NCBI RefSeq assembly: GCF_965363235.1
Contig: NC_134841.1
Location: 49,559,078-49,623,077, forward strand
Length of the DNA: 64,000 nt
Origin: Mytilus galloprovincialis
Lineage: Eukaryota > Mollusca > Bivalvia > Mytilida > Mytilidae
Direction: 5' to 3'
The notes beneath the pieces are model-generated. The model searched no databases. It worked only from the letters and a program-made list of their open reading frames with translations, and was not told the origin of the DNA. The first letter of the stretch is position 1. Each line of letters begins with the position of its first letter. Below, one piece after another: positions 1 through 11,971 of the stretch. Position numbers and translations under genes: made by a program.

Positions 1-796
1 TCTGTGGTTGAGGAAACATCTGAAACTTGTTATGTTGTAAATCTACATTGTGAAATTCTTTTTAACAGGCCTTCCAAGTACAAATCTAGGTCAACTTAAG
101 ATTATTTTGTCTAATCACAGCCAAATTGAATTTTTCTCTCAGTTAATGATTATTTAAATTTGTCTCTCTCTCTTTATTTTGAAAATTTTACCTTAATAAA
201 TATCTAGGTACCGGTACCTAACTCGTACAAAAAAATGTATGTTTGTTAATTTAATCCAATCACAGACTTCCAAATATGTTTTGAAAACATAAAATAGATT
301 TATCATCTACATGTGTTTTATCAAAAATGATATCAGCATTTTTCACATTTTTTTAAGTCTAAAGGCTAGTTCTTTTTAAGTGATTAAAATACTTTGCTTG
401 TCCTTATATATTTGAATGGAAGTTAGATTTCCAATTTTACAGCTTTAGTGTCTTATATATACTTTGAAAACAGTATATTTTGGATTAAGAATTTTGAAAT
501 ACATGTTAACATGTACATTTGTATATCAAACTTGAAAGGATATGTAAAGCTAAACTGAGTCCACAATAATGAACAAAGAAAGAGAGTTGCCTGAATGTGT
601 GTTTTGTTTAATATACAATACAATGTTTAATTTTCAGGCAATCTTCCAGGCAAAATGAAATCAATCTTTACACACTCTCTGTTTTCATGAGCACTTTGAT
701 TTTCTAACATTGTTTAAAGGAGAAATAAAAATATGATGTTACTCCTAACATGATTTTTTGCATTGCTGACCATATTGATAAAACTATATATTTCAG

Positions 797-3700
797 TCCA
801 AAGAGGTATTTATAAGGACCTGGTTTTATTGCTACAGAAAAACAAGTACTTGAGGGAAACTGACTTAAGGAAGAAGGTATTCCATAGTTTTTTTTTGTAA
901 CTGTTTAAGTAATTACATATATGTGATCCTTATAAACTTTGAAAGAAGTTGCGTTATACACATGGCACTTAAAACAACAACACCTTATAAATGTAAATTA
1001 TTATACAAATCATTAACTGGTCCTTTGTGAGAACAATCATAGAGTAACTCTTCTTATGAAAAAGTTAACAAATCGATGGTAAAACAATGACAGTGATGAA
1101 ACTATTCAAAAGTTTTGATCATGCAGGACATTTTTTTTTAGTATGAAGAGAAGTGCATCTTTAGTCAATGCTTGTAAATGTGAAAAGAATCTCAAAAGGA
1201 AAACTCATTTCTTGATAAACTGACATTGATAATTGAAAATAAAGGGAAACCAGCATACTTTTATACTTTTAGCATATTGAGATGATCTACCATGGCAGAA
1301 TCAAGTTATAAGTACCAAATGTATGAATCCTTGCAATTTGAGAATATTAAACTGGTTTAATTTACACAAAACTGATATGTATTTCTGTAGTCATTAATCA
1401 AGTACTAACAGGGCCGTAACTAGCCTCTTAAAATAGTGAGGCAGAAATCTATTCGCCGAGCAAGACAGTGCAATATTTATTATACTTTAAGTACTAGTAC
1501 TGCTTAAGTCCACACTAAGGACCATCTTGAACTTGTTTTACGGTATTATTAGCTCACCTGGTCTAAAAGGCCATGTGAGCTTTTCTCATCACTTGGCGTC
1601 CGTCAACGTCGTCGTTAACAATTTTTCAAACATCTTCCCCTCTGAAACTACTGAATGGATTTGAATGAAACTTAGCATGATTGTTCCTTAGATTATCCTG
1701 CTCAAAGTGTGTGCTTCGATTTTTGATCCGTCAAAAAACATGGCCGCCGTTACTTAAAATAGAACATAGGGGTCAAATGCAGTTTTTGGCTTATATCTCA
1801 AAAACGAAAGCATTTAGAGCAAATCTGACATGAGGTTAAAATGTTCATTAGGTCAAGATCTATCAGCCCTGAAATTTTCAGATGAATCAAACAAACCATT
1901 GTTGGGTTGCTGCCACTTAATTGGTAATTTTAAGGAAATTTTGCAGTTTTTGGTCATTATCTTGAATATTATTATAGATAAAGATAAACTGTAAACAGCA
2001 AAAATGATCAGCAAAGTAAGATCTACAAATAAGTTAATATGACCAAAATTGTCAATTGACCCCTTAAGGGGTTATTGTCCTTTAATGACAATTTTTCACA
2101 ATTTGTTCATCATATTTGCTAACTTTAAAAAATCTTCTCCTCTAAAACTACTAAACCAAATTCAACCAAACTTCAACTGAATGATCAGTAGGGTGTATAA
2201 AATAAAGTTTGTGCTTTATTTTTTATTTCGTCAAAAAACATGGCCGTCATGGCTAAAAATAGAACACAGGGTAAAATGCAGTTTTTGGCTTATATCTCAA
2301 AAACTCCAGCATTTAGAGCAAATAAGACAAGAAGTTAAAGTATTTATTAGGTCAAGGTCTACCTGTCCTGAAATTTTCAGCCGAATTGGGTAACTGGTTT
2401 TTCAGGTATAATGCCCCTGAATTGATGATTTTAAAGAAATTTTGCAGTTTTTGGTTATTATCTTGAATATTATTATAGATACAGATAAACTGTTAATAGC
2501 AAAAATGTTAAGCAAAGTAAGATCTACAAATAAGTCAATTTGACCAAAATTGTCAATTGACCCCTTAAGGAGTTATTGCCCTTTAAAGACTTTTTTCACA
2601 ATTTGTTCATCATGTTGACTTACTTTAAAAAATCTTCTCCTTTGAAACTGCTGTATCAATTTCAGCCAAACTTAGGCTAAATGAGTTTCAGAGTATCTAG
2701 TATAAATTTTATATTTCATTTCCTTGTATGTCAGAAACATAGCTCCTATGGCTAAAATAGAACATAGGAGAAAATGATAATTTTTTTGCTTTTGAAGAAA
2801 ATAGGACGATTCAAAGAACATTTAAATAAATTGAAAAGCCAAAATAATCATTGATGAGAGATTTAACCAAAAAAATTAAGGTGAGCGATTCAGGCTCTTG
2901 AGAGCCTCTTGTTATGATTATTTTATTGTTAAAGACCCTCCAGCAAATATCAAAATTAAGAACAGGAATAAAAACTTTGACCATTGATCATTTGTATTTT
3001 TTCTATGCATTGACTTTGTGTTAGATAAGGTCACGTGCATGTTTACTCCACATTCCTTTATTTCTGTTAAAGAGTCTGAACACGACCTTAATGCAAGTTT
3101 AATCCTTCAATGTAAAAGGTCATATGGCAATACATTGATATTTTTTTTATAGATGATTTGATACCAGGAAAATGGTGGTCTCGCTTTGATTTAAACCATA
3201 TCAGTTATCTAATTTTATCAACAAAAAAGGGCCATCTATGTATTGTTTGGTATCAAGTTCAATTCTGCAGAAATGACCATTTTTTTTTTGTGACCAGTAG
3301 CATAGTATATTATTAAAATATTTTGGACATCAGTGGACATGCAACATTGCAAAAACCACATGTTTACAAATGAAAATCAAAACTCATACTATAGGCATAC
3401 AGTAGGACAATAAAAGAACAATAGACAAACCTGGGACACAAGTACAAACAATAGACCATCAACTCTGAAAACTAAAAGTAAAATAGAAACATAGATCATG
3501 AAACACATGCAGGGGTGACATCAGAGAGTGAAGAGAACTTGTTTCTTGCAAGACACTTGCCGTGAAAACAATTTAATAAGAAGACAATCTTTTGTTTCAG
3601 TTTTTTTTTTTTTTTTTTTTTTTTTAATTTCCAACATGAGGCATTTCCCTCATTTGCCTCAATGTAGTTACGGCCCTGACTTAAAGTTGTTTTTCTTTAC

Positions 3701-6700
3701 CTCTTTTCTTTTAGGGAGAATTTTCCTTCATTGATGACCATTAATTGAGGGTTGGCAGAAAGGTGTCTACTTGTATATATTTCTATAGTCATTAACAAAG
3801 TACTAAAAGTGTTATTTTCTTTACCTCTTCTTTTCTTGTAGGGAGAATTTTCCTTCATTGGTGACCAATTAATTGAAGGTGGACAGAAAGGTGTGATGAC
3901 AAATGGGAAGAACTACAGAGAGATCAGACAATACCAGACAGATTATAATCTGATCAGATTCTACTTTGTTACACGCTGTTACAACACCTATATTGAATCC
4001 ATTCTTTCAGATCTGACCGAAGACCCAAAACCTGATGTTGTCATTATGAACTCTTGTCTGTGGGATATCACAAGGTCATTGTTATTTTCTTATAAATTTT
4101 TTTTGTTTTAATTATAAGAAGGAGACATGTTTTCTGATTCCACTTGTTGTCACACTAGCTTCCATAATTATGCCACCCCCTTTCTCAAGTTTTGTCCCTT
4201 AATGAAGGAAAAAATTGCAAAATTTGACTCTTTCCAATTCTTTATTGTGCCTCCACCTTAATGTTCTCAAACTTAAACACAAGGTTTTAACCAGCAAAGG
4301 CAGATCAAGTTCAAATTTTGATAGCATAATATTTTTGGGATGTAGACTTGTACAGATATATCCCATAATTCTTGTTAGCAAGGTAGTCCAATCCTTTCCT
4401 ATCAAATCCTATTAAAGTTTGTATAATGTCAGTCAGGGGTACTACTTGTATGAGTAATTTTTATTTACTTGGAGAAGTAAACATTAATATACTTATAATT
4501 ACATTAGATGTATGTTTCATTTCAATACGTTATTCTGATTGGCTAACTGCACATCATGTGTTATTCCTTAAGCAGTTGTATCACTCAATAAAACTTCTCA
4601 TTCATGATGACACGAGGTCCCACAATAAAGTGCACAGGTAAATAAAATAAAAACTTGATAAAAGGCGTGTATTCATGATCCTATAGGTAAAAATGTAATT
4701 ATAAGTATTAAATGCTTTTTTTTGTAACTTTATAGGGTTGTAAAAGCGTTGACCGTGCGCACATTTTAAGTATGAAGCGCTTCCGCGCTTCATACAAAAT
4801 GTACTTCGGTCAACGCTTTTACACCCCAATAAATTTACAAAAAAGAGCATTCAATTCTTAAATATAATTTAATTTTGGATGTAACGCGTCTTCTGATTGG
4901 CTGACATTATTTTGTTATGAGCCCATAGACATAATTTAGTCATGTGACCGTGACGTCATCAAGGTTTTTTCATGGTTTTCTATGGTTTAAAATGGAATTT
5001 AGAATTAAATTATAAGAAATGACTGTAATATTTTTTTTGTCTATTCGAAATAACATAAAAAATGTGGTGCACACTGTTAAATAACCCGCTGCGCGCATTA
5101 TTCAGTGTGCACCAAATTTTTGATGTTATTTCTTCATAGACAGAAAAAATATTACAGTCATTCCTTAAATAAGTAAATTTGTAGGATACTTATACAAGTG
5201 TATTTTATTTACTTGTACAGGTAAATTATTTTTTTTACTTTATATACGATTAAAAAAGTCTTCCTATCTTCTTTTCCTGAATTCTTAGAACTTCTTTGTG
5301 TAACTGAATTTTGAATTGTCTGTCCTTTACAGATGTCTTAACTAATCATTTAAATGTAATTTCTTGGACAGTGAAAATCTCATTTGTCTGTTATCTTTAG
5401 AACACTGCTCATTTACAAGCCCCCAAGGAGCAATTTTTGAAGGCCTTGTGCAAATACACAAGATCTTTGTGCAATTAGATTCTTTGTTGACTGATGAGAT
5501 GAAACATTGAACTCTTATCAAAAATTATGAGCTAACCTGGGAAAAATGGTTAAAGGCATGATTTTACATTTCAAAACTTGAGAATTTTGTGGAATTGTAA
5601 AAAGAATTTACCTATAAAAGTAAATTTTTGAGAAAATTAAGGGGAGATAATTCCAACATTAAAATTAACTTATATAAGTATATTTTATTTACTTCTTCAG
5701 GTAAATAAAGATAACTAGCTTGTACAAGTAGAACCCCTGACTGAATGTATAACACTATCAAAACCTTTAGATGAGTATGCTAATCTGAAATGAAGAACCA
5801 TTTTTTTTTCCCAAAAGGAGACTTATAAAACTATAGTTGATAAATAATTTGGGTCATGGGTTGCTGCAGTGTCTTTTATTTTTTTCTGTAAATTTTCCCT
5901 GTTACATTGTATACAGATACACATCAGTTGTAACCTTGTGATTTTTTTTAAGAAAGAGGGAGCTTCATAGTTTATTTCAGAAATTCTGTATACAATACTG
6001 TAGGATTTTTTTGATAATTTGAATTACATGTTAAAAAAATCACAAAACTAAATACGAAAAGGTTAAAAACTGGATCTGCAGTATAAGTTTCAAGAAAAAT
6101 ATGAACCAGAAAAAATAATTTATCTGTAGTTTATATTAATGCTTGAGTCGTTTAAAATTTTTATTTCATTTTCAGATATGGTAAAGCAAGTGTCGAAATG
6201 TACAAGGAAAACTTAGATAAACTTTATCAGAGATTCAAAGAATGTCTTCCAGAAGAATGTTTAGTATTATGGAATGCTACTTTACCTATTAGTAAAGATG
6301 CTAGAGGAGGCTTCATTATTCCAGAGATTGAATTTATGAACTCGACATTAAGACTGGACATTTTAGAGGCTAATTTTTATGCTCGACAGATAATATTTTC
6401 GAATGGATATGACTTTTTAGATCTTCATTACTATCTCCGTGGTCAGCTTCAACGCAGAGTTGGTGACGGTATCCACTGGGACATGACAGCTCATCGTAGA
6501 ATCACAAATCTCATCCTGACTCATTTAGCAGAAGCATGGGGAGAGAATGCACCAGAATCTGTTGAAAGAATGTTACCGCTTTTACCCCCTCCTGTTAACA
6601 GATTTAACCATTCTGTTGTAGATAATCTCAGCAGACGGCCACCTGTTGCTACTGTTTCCCCAATAAACTTTGGTGTATCTAGAACATTAATCAATGAAAG

Positions 6701-6905
6701 TTGTAGACAGAGACCTATTAGGGACTATAATATTACTAGATCTGTCATAAACAACAACAATGCATCTGGTTACCAATGGCAACCCTATGCAAATGATGAC
6801 TACAATCCACCCAATGGTATGAACAGGAACCGATCACGATTACGAGATCAACCGTACCACACTCCATTCCAATGTGTTCAACAACCTTTTATGTTTAACC
6901 GTTAA
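797..6905 (+). CDS. PC-esterase domain-containing protein 1-like (PCED1/FAM113 family), 5' partial
   Basis: Three exons join in frame: 797-876, 3842-4074 and 6176-6905. All introns are GT-AG, and the junction after 4074 splits an Arg codon. They give about 346 residues ending at the stop at 6903-6905. The first exon encodes QRGIYKDLVLLLQ, the segment that in this family follows the GDS nucleophile motif, so the GDS exon lies upstream of the window. Exon 3842-4074 encodes GEFSFIGDQLIEGG and later PDVVIMNSCLWDITR. The last exon carries DGIHWD, the conserved Asp-x-x-His block expected to complete the GDSL/SGNH-type catalytic set. The C-terminal ~100 residues are Asn/Arg/Pro-rich and low complexity, as in PCED1 tails. 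Family members are predicted acyl-esterase-fold proteins without a settled substrate, so activity is inferred only. Paralogue identity (PCED1A or B) cannot be decided. The introns hold transposons at 1409-3678 and 4430-5743. Confidence 0.9.
1550..2912 (+). mobile_element. Helentron-like non-autonomous element, family A copy 1
   Basis: The 5' end TAGCTCACCTGG begins a hairpin (AGCTCAC...GTGAGCT within 1551-1580). About 2.7 imperfect 500-bp tandem units follow; the landmark TCTTC(T/C)CCTCTGAAACTACT recurs near 1633, 2132 and 2632. Near the 3' end lie AGGTGAGC, the inverted copy of the 5' terminus, then the hairpin GGCTCTTGAGAGCC and CTTGT. This asymmetric inverted-end layout with a 3' hairpin is known from Helentron/Helitron2 elements. 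It carries no Rep/helicase frame and is nested in transposon 1409-3678. Confidence 0.6.
3600..3626 (+). repeat. Poly(T) tract
   Basis: A homopolymer run of about 26 Ts lies near the right end of transposon 1409-3678. The related segment at 62165-62285 has no such run, so it probably expanded after duplication. Its length is prone to sequencing error. Confidence 0.8.
3714..3767 (+). pseudogene. Decayed tandem copy of the PCED1-like exon start
   Basis: About 130 bp upstream of the real acceptor, the pyrimidine tract, the TTTTAG acceptor and the first ~50 bases of exon 3842-4074 recur with base changes and small indels. The copy loses frame: a one-base deletion in the GACCAATTAATTG stretch creates a stop. 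It then ends where the flanking intron sequence (TAGTCATTAA...AGTACTAA) begins again. It is therefore a tandem duplication of intron plus acceptor plus exon start, with the downstream copy functional. Its acceptor looks intact and could act as a cryptic splice site. Confidence 0.75.
4690..4870. repeat. Long palindrome (foldback)
   Basis: The arms meet at GAAGCGCTTCCGCGCTTC near 4776-4795. They extend outward through GTAAAAGCGTTGACCG and its inverse CGGTCAACGCTTTTAC, then through AT-rich matches to about 4690 and 4870. The arms are roughly 65-80 bp with small mismatches. It is nested inside transposon 4430-5743 and may be a separate foldback insertion. Confidence 0.7.
5012..5172. repeat. Second long palindrome (foldback)
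   Basis: The left arm (about 5012-5078) runs through ATGACTGTAATATTTTT and GTGGTGCACACTG. The right arm mirrors it with CAGTGTGCACC and AATATTACAGTCAT (about 5104-5167). The loop is a short GC-rich stretch around 5080-5100 containing GCGCGC. Like the neighbouring palindrome it sits in transposon 4430-5743. Confidence 0.7.
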
Positions 6906-7512
6906 TTTTGAAAGTCGTCAAGATACATGTTGTGTGTGTCAGTGTCTAAACCAATGATCATTTGTTAATGTTGTTAGTTTAATTGAGTATGTTATAGTGC
7001 TTGTGATTTTGGAAAAGAATATTTAGTGCTGTGTAAAATTTTCTCAATTAAAAAAAAACCTTGACAATTTAAGACTCCAGGTCTAGAAAAAGTGTTGAAA
7101 AGTGAAATCTTTGAAATAATATCAATACAAAAGAAAACAATTATAGTGCTTAATTAATAACCCCTTTAACCCTCAACCCTATATATTTGTACTTCTGTTT
7201 ATAAGAATTTATAGTTATGATCAGATGATATGATTCAGACCTCCAGAAAAAAAAACCTTGGACCATGTTTGAAATTGAGTAACAATTATGTTTTGTTCTT
7301 TTTTCTGTCCATTTAACTTATATTTAAAATGATAAATTAGAAAATAAAATTCAAAGTGGCAAAACATAAAAAAGGAGAGAAACTTCAAATTGTTTCCAAA
7401 GATTTTTATTACAGGTATATCTCATAATTTCATTACAGTACAAAATAATTTAAACTTAACAATAAATATATTACTGACAAGCAATTTTCTAGTTCTGAAA
7501 TACAAATGAGGA
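6906..7512 (+). other. 3' flank / probable 3' UTR of the PCED1-like gene
   Basis: AT-rich sequence follows the stop. There is no canonical AATAAA immediately downstream; AAATAAAA near 7342 is the nearest candidate. The first ~170 bp recur in the downstream duplicate at 7785-7925. No other gene is seen. Confidence 0.45.
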
Positions 7513-7925
7513 CTATCCACCCAATGGTAGTCTTCACGATGAACTGTTAAATCTACAGGCCCAGAATTTCAAATTTTAAATTTTTTTAGTTATATTCTGT
7601 TGGCCTGTAGATGTGATTTTTACAGGCCCGGGAGCAATTTTACAAGCCTGGGCTGCCACTCTACGTGAAGACTGCAATGGTATGAACAGGAACGGATCAC
7701 GATTACGAGATCAACCATACCACACTCCATTCCAATTACCTTCATGTGTTCAACAACCTTTTATGTTTAACCGTTGGTATCGAAAGTTGTCAAGATATAT
7801 GTTGTGGTCAGTGTCTAAACTATTGACCATTTGTTATTGCTGTTAGTTTAATCGAGTATGTTATAGTGCTTGTGATTTTGGATAAGAAAATTTAGTGCTG
7901 CATAAAATTTTCTCCAATTAAAAAA
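7508..7925 (+). pseudogene. Duplicate of the last-exon tail of the PCED1-like gene
   Basis: Coding tail plus 3' flank 6808-7070 recurs here at high identity, 850 bp downstream. Differences include a 9-bp in-frame length change (PFQ-CVQQPF in the gene, PFQLPSCVQQPF here), loss of the TAA stop so the frame runs on 23 residues, and a ~147-bp insertion at 7528-7674. No splice acceptor directly precedes it, so it is probably a partial duplicate rather than a used alternative exon, although transcript data could change that. Confidence 0.75.
7528..7674. mobile_element. Small MITE with AGTCTTCACG termini
   Basis: Termini are TAGTCTTCACG at the left and CGTGAAGACTG at the right. The sequence CAATGG (CAATGGTA if extended) lies on both sides at 7522-7527 and 7675-7680. 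The parental sequence at 6810-6830 carries CCACCCAATGGTATGAAC without the insert, an exact empty site. An internal inverted repeat ATCTACAGGCC is present. The TSD is 6-8 bp, so superfamily is uncertain (hAT-like if 8). Confidence 0.75.
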
Positions 7926-9509
7926 AAAACTTGATTCAGTCTGTCTAAACTTCCAGAAAGCAATTCTGACCATGATAAAAATTCAGTATCTAATATGTAT
8001 TATATTAACTATAGGTTGTAGTGCTAGTATTTTTACATTTTTCTTCATGTCCTACATTACTAAACTAGAATAAAGAAGAAAACGGGTAAAATTGTACTTT
8101 TTATGGCTTTCTTTGTAATAATTTATATTTCTTCAAAGTATATAGTTTTGAAATTAGTAGTTATAGACAAATTGTATGATGTGTTTCAGATTGACTTTTA
8201 ATGATCTAATTGCAGCCAATGAATTTGGAAAGCTTTACAGAATAACAGTTTTCTTTTCCTCTTTTTTTGGCAGATATAAAAATCAACATCTGCTCCATAA
8301 ATTTATAAGGCCAAATAAGAAAAGATGTGTGTTTCCTATTATGGTACCCACCCTATTTTTTAAGCTCAAAAACAGCCTACCCTGAAGTTTTTTTTGTCAT
8401 TTTTCATAAAGCACTGTTAAAGTCAGAATGTCCCTCCTATAGACTCAATGTAAAAAAAGGTGAAATAAAAAAACACCTACCTACCCTCGGAAACACGCAT
8501 ATTATTTTGTTTTGCCTAATGATTAGTTATTTCACATACAAATTTCATTTTGGTTGACTTTTGACCTCTATACATGTAGGGCTATTGGATTTAAATAAGT
8601 TTTCTTCTCCATAATCGGCATTTTAATCTAATGATTGTGCTCATATTTAGATATAGATTGTAGATAGTAGATATAGATTCTAAAATGATGATGAGCTACA
8701 CATTTCTATTAGATTTCTAAGGTAGAGGTTAGGTATCAATGTTGTTTCTAAATATACATTTGCATACCCAACATCCTAAATCATCTATTTAATTTGAGCA
8801 TGTTTTAATCATGTTTTAACTTCCGTCAAGTATTGTTATATATAGAAACTATAAAGGCTTTTATTGAAAGCATCCCTTACTAATGATGGTTTCGTTGATA
8901 TTGAAAATATAACAGATCCTACTGGATATGTATTATTAATCTGAATTGAGTGTGCTGATAAAAAACATTTTTCTAAAAAAACATTTATCTGATACAATAT
9001 GTTACTGTTTTCCTGTTTTTATTTTTATACATGCTTGATGTACATGTAAGTGTATTTTTTTTTTTATTTCAAAATAATTATGAAAATCTTAGGTTTTGAC
9101 AAAAATGTATTATAGGGTTTTTATCCAAATGTGTGAATAGCTTGAAAAGGGGCTAATGTTATGATGGTGCTATCATTTATCCATTTTTAACATGGTTAAT
9201 ATATATGCAAAAAAAAAAACAAGAATTAAGAAGCAAAATTGTGTAAATTGAAGTTGATGTTTTTGTATTTTTATGTAAATTAAAAACAAGATAAATGATC
9301 AGATACTGAATACATCTTTTGAATGAAAATATAAAGTCCTAGGACGCCAGAATTTGTTTATAGAATTTCAGTGTACTTGGACTTATTTGGAAAGTGTTAA
9401 AAGCGTTAAAACATAGCATCAACAATATTTCTTTTCTATTGTGTTGAAAGTTTTAGCAAATTATATTTTTCATTAAGATTTTCTCATGATTTTCACTTGT
9501 AAAACTTAA
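7926..9509. other. Intergenic, no gene recognised
   Basis: AT-rich sequence with homopolymer runs. Short open frames here lack family signal or splice context. No RNA gene or clear repeat boundary was seen. Confidence 0.5.
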
Positions 9510-9872
9510 GGGTCATCGAGAATTGTCAACCATTTTCCAAAGTGTACAAAACATACACTTTTTCAGACCCCCCTCCCTCATAAAGTGTACATCAACCAAT
9601 TGTCAGATTTCAAGACAAGAATCAATCATTGTTCATAAAAAGAAGATCCTGTCTATTAAAGTTTAGTTTATAATACAGAAATTTGCATTGAAAAAAACAT
9701 GAAACATATCTGACTATTTATTTGATGACATCAATGAGTGAACCCTGTGGAAATGAAAAAAATCCGGAATTAAAAAAAAAAACTTTCTGTGAAAATGTTG
9801 ATTTTTTTTACCCCCTCCCTCTAATTGTATGCTTTTTACACTTTGGAAAATGGTTGACAATTATTGATGACC
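9510..9872. mobile_element. MITE-like element with ~45-bp inverted ends
   Basis: The left end runs GGTCATCGAGAATTG then GTCAACCATTTTCCAAAGTG. The right end is the inverse, CACTTTGGAAAATGGTTGAC then AATTATTGATGACC. C-rich stretches (CCCCCCTCCCTC and CCCCCTCCCTC) sit just inside both ends. No coding frame is present and a target duplication is not clear. Confidence 0.65.
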
Positions 9873-10098
9873 ATTTACTTGAAATTCATTTGTAACAGTA
9901 TAGGTAAGTAAGTGGCCAGTTTGATCATTTATTGTTCACTTCTTATTATGTTATAATTGCAATTGTACATATATTTGTTTTCTTATATAAAGTTAATTAA
10001 AGTTACTTGTTGGATATTTACTTAAAATTATGGCTAGTCATTTGTCTTTTTACCATTAGATTCCACTGAGTTAGCTTTCAGACTTGATATCCTTTTAA

Positions 10099-10640
10099 GC
10101 TCACCTGACCGAGCTTTTGTCATCACTTGGCCTCTGCATCCATCGTCATTGTCAGACATCGTTTTTTACAGAAATATTTTCCTCTGAAACTACAAGGCCA
10201 AATTCCACCAAACATAATCACAACCTTCATTATGGTATCTAGTTATTAAATATGTCCATTGACCCCATTTGCCAATGACTGACATGGGTGAAAAAAGACC
10301 ATAAGGGAAAATGCAGGTTTGGTTTATTTTTTTGAAAACTGCTATGAATGAAGAAATCTGTCTGGCAAAAATGTTCAGAATGATTTGATCACATTGTCTA
10401 TTTATTTCAAAACTGTCGGACAACTTCTTATATGAGTTATTGCCCTTGACATATATAACCAATTTTTTTTGGTCATGTTTGCCCAATATCTGAAAAAATA
10501 TAATAAAAAGTGAGAAACTTTATATACCAAAAATGATCAACTAGAAAAGATCTACAAACAAGTCCAATGAATTGAAATCTGTAGATAATTGGAGTTATTG
10601 CCTGTTTATGATGATCTTTAGTGATTTTGAGATGGTGATT
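10099..10640 (+). repeat. Degenerate family A unit
   Basis: It begins AGCTCACCTGACCGAGCTTTT and contains diverged versions of the CCTCTGAAACTAC, TATCTAGTT and GATCTACAAA landmarks of family A. It is much more diverged than the copies at 1550 and 15519 and has no recognisable 3' hairpin. It abuts the left part of a family C element. Confidence 0.5.
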
Positions 10641-11971
10641 CGGCCTCGGTGTTAGCTAACTTCTTAAAAGCTTTATATTTTAGAAGTTGGAAGACCTGGA
10701 TGATTCATTCTTTGTATATAGATGCCTCATATTACGAAGTTTCTGTCAGTCATATGTCCAATGTCCTTGACCTGATTTTCATGGTTCAGTGACTACTTGA
10801 AAAAAAAGTTAAGATTTTTTGTAATGTTAAATTTCTCTTATAAGTAATAGGATAACTATAGTTGGTATGTGCATACCTTGCAAGATCCTCATGCCTGCCA
10901 GACAGTTTTAACTTAACCTCGACCTCATTTTATGGATCAGTGAACAAGGTTAAGTTTTGGTGCTCAAGTCCATACCTTGACCTCGTTTTCATGGTTCAGT
11001 TGTCAAGTTGAGTTTTTATACGACCGCAAAAATTTTAATTTTTTTGTCGTATATTGCTATCACGTTGGCGTCGTCATCGTCGTCCGAATACGTTTAGTTT
11101 TCGCACTCTAACTTTAGGAAAAGTGAATAGAAATCAATGAGATTTTAACACAAGCTTTATGACCACAAAAGGAAGGTTGGGATTGATTTTGGGAGTTTTG
11201 GTTCCAACAGTTTAGGAATTAAGGGCCAAAAAAGGGCCCAAATAAGCATTATTCTTGGTTTTCGCACAATAACTTTAGTATAAGTGAATAGAAATCTATG
11301 AAATTTTGACACAAGTTTTATGACCACAAAAGGACGGTTGGGATTGATTTTTAGAGTTGAGGTCACAACAGTTTATGAATTAGGGGCCCAAATAAGCACT
11401 ATTTTTGATTTTGGGAGTTTTGGTTCCAACAGTTTAGGAATTAAGGGCCAAAAAAGGGCCCAAATAAGCATTATTCTTGGTTTTCGCACAATAACTTTAG
11501 TATAAGTAAATAGAAATCTATGAAATTTTAACACAAGGTTTATGACCATAAAAGGAAGGTTGGGTTTGATTTTGGGAGTTTTGGTCCCAACAGTTTAGGA
11601 ATAAGGGGCCCAAAGGGTCCAAAATTGAACTTTGTGTGATTTCATCAAAAATTGAATAATTGGGGTTCTTTGATATGCCGAATCTAACTATGTATGTATA
11701 TTCTTAATTTTTGGTCCTGTTTTCAAATTGGTCTACATTAAGGTCCAAAGGGTCCAAAATTAAACTTAGTTTGATTTTAACAAAAATTGAATCTTTGGGG
11801 TTCTTTGATATGCTGAATTTAAAAATGTACTTAGATTTTTAATTATTGGCCTAGTTTTCAAGTTGGTCCAAATGGGAGTCCAAAATTAAACTTTGTTTGA
11901 TTTCATCAAAAATTGAATAAATGGGTTCTTTGATATGCCAAATCTAACTGTGTATGTAGATTCTTCATTTT

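Larger units (their letters stand above)
1409..3678. mobile_element. Non-autonomous DNA transposon, 5-bp TSD, CAGGGCCGTAACTA termini
   Basis: The left end CAGGGCCGTAACTAG at 1409 is matched by the inverted right end GTAGTTACGGCCCTG ending at 3678. The flanks ACTAA (1404-1408) and ACTTA (3679-3683) fit a 5-bp target duplication with one change. The tandem copy of the flank near 3795-3830 lacks the insert and serves as an empty site. The interior has no transposase frame and contains the Helentron-like unit 1550-2912. CA...TG termini with a 5-bp TSD suggest a hAT-type origin, which is inference. It lies in the intron of the PCED1-like gene. A similar right-end segment recurs near 62165-62282. 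Confidence 0.7.
4430..5743. mobile_element. DNA transposon with CAGTCAGGGGT termini, TSD AATGT, internal foldbacks
   Basis: The left end CAGTCAGGGGTACTACTTGTA at 4430 is mirrored at 5722-5743 (TACAAGTAGAACCCCTGACTG). The similarity extends inward through TTTATTTAC(T/C)TG stretches for about 60 bp. The flanks are AATGT on both sides (4425-4429 and 5744-5748), a clean 5-bp target duplication. No transposase frame remains. Two strong internal palindromes are listed separately. It lies in the last intron of the PCED1-like gene. Confidence 0.75.
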
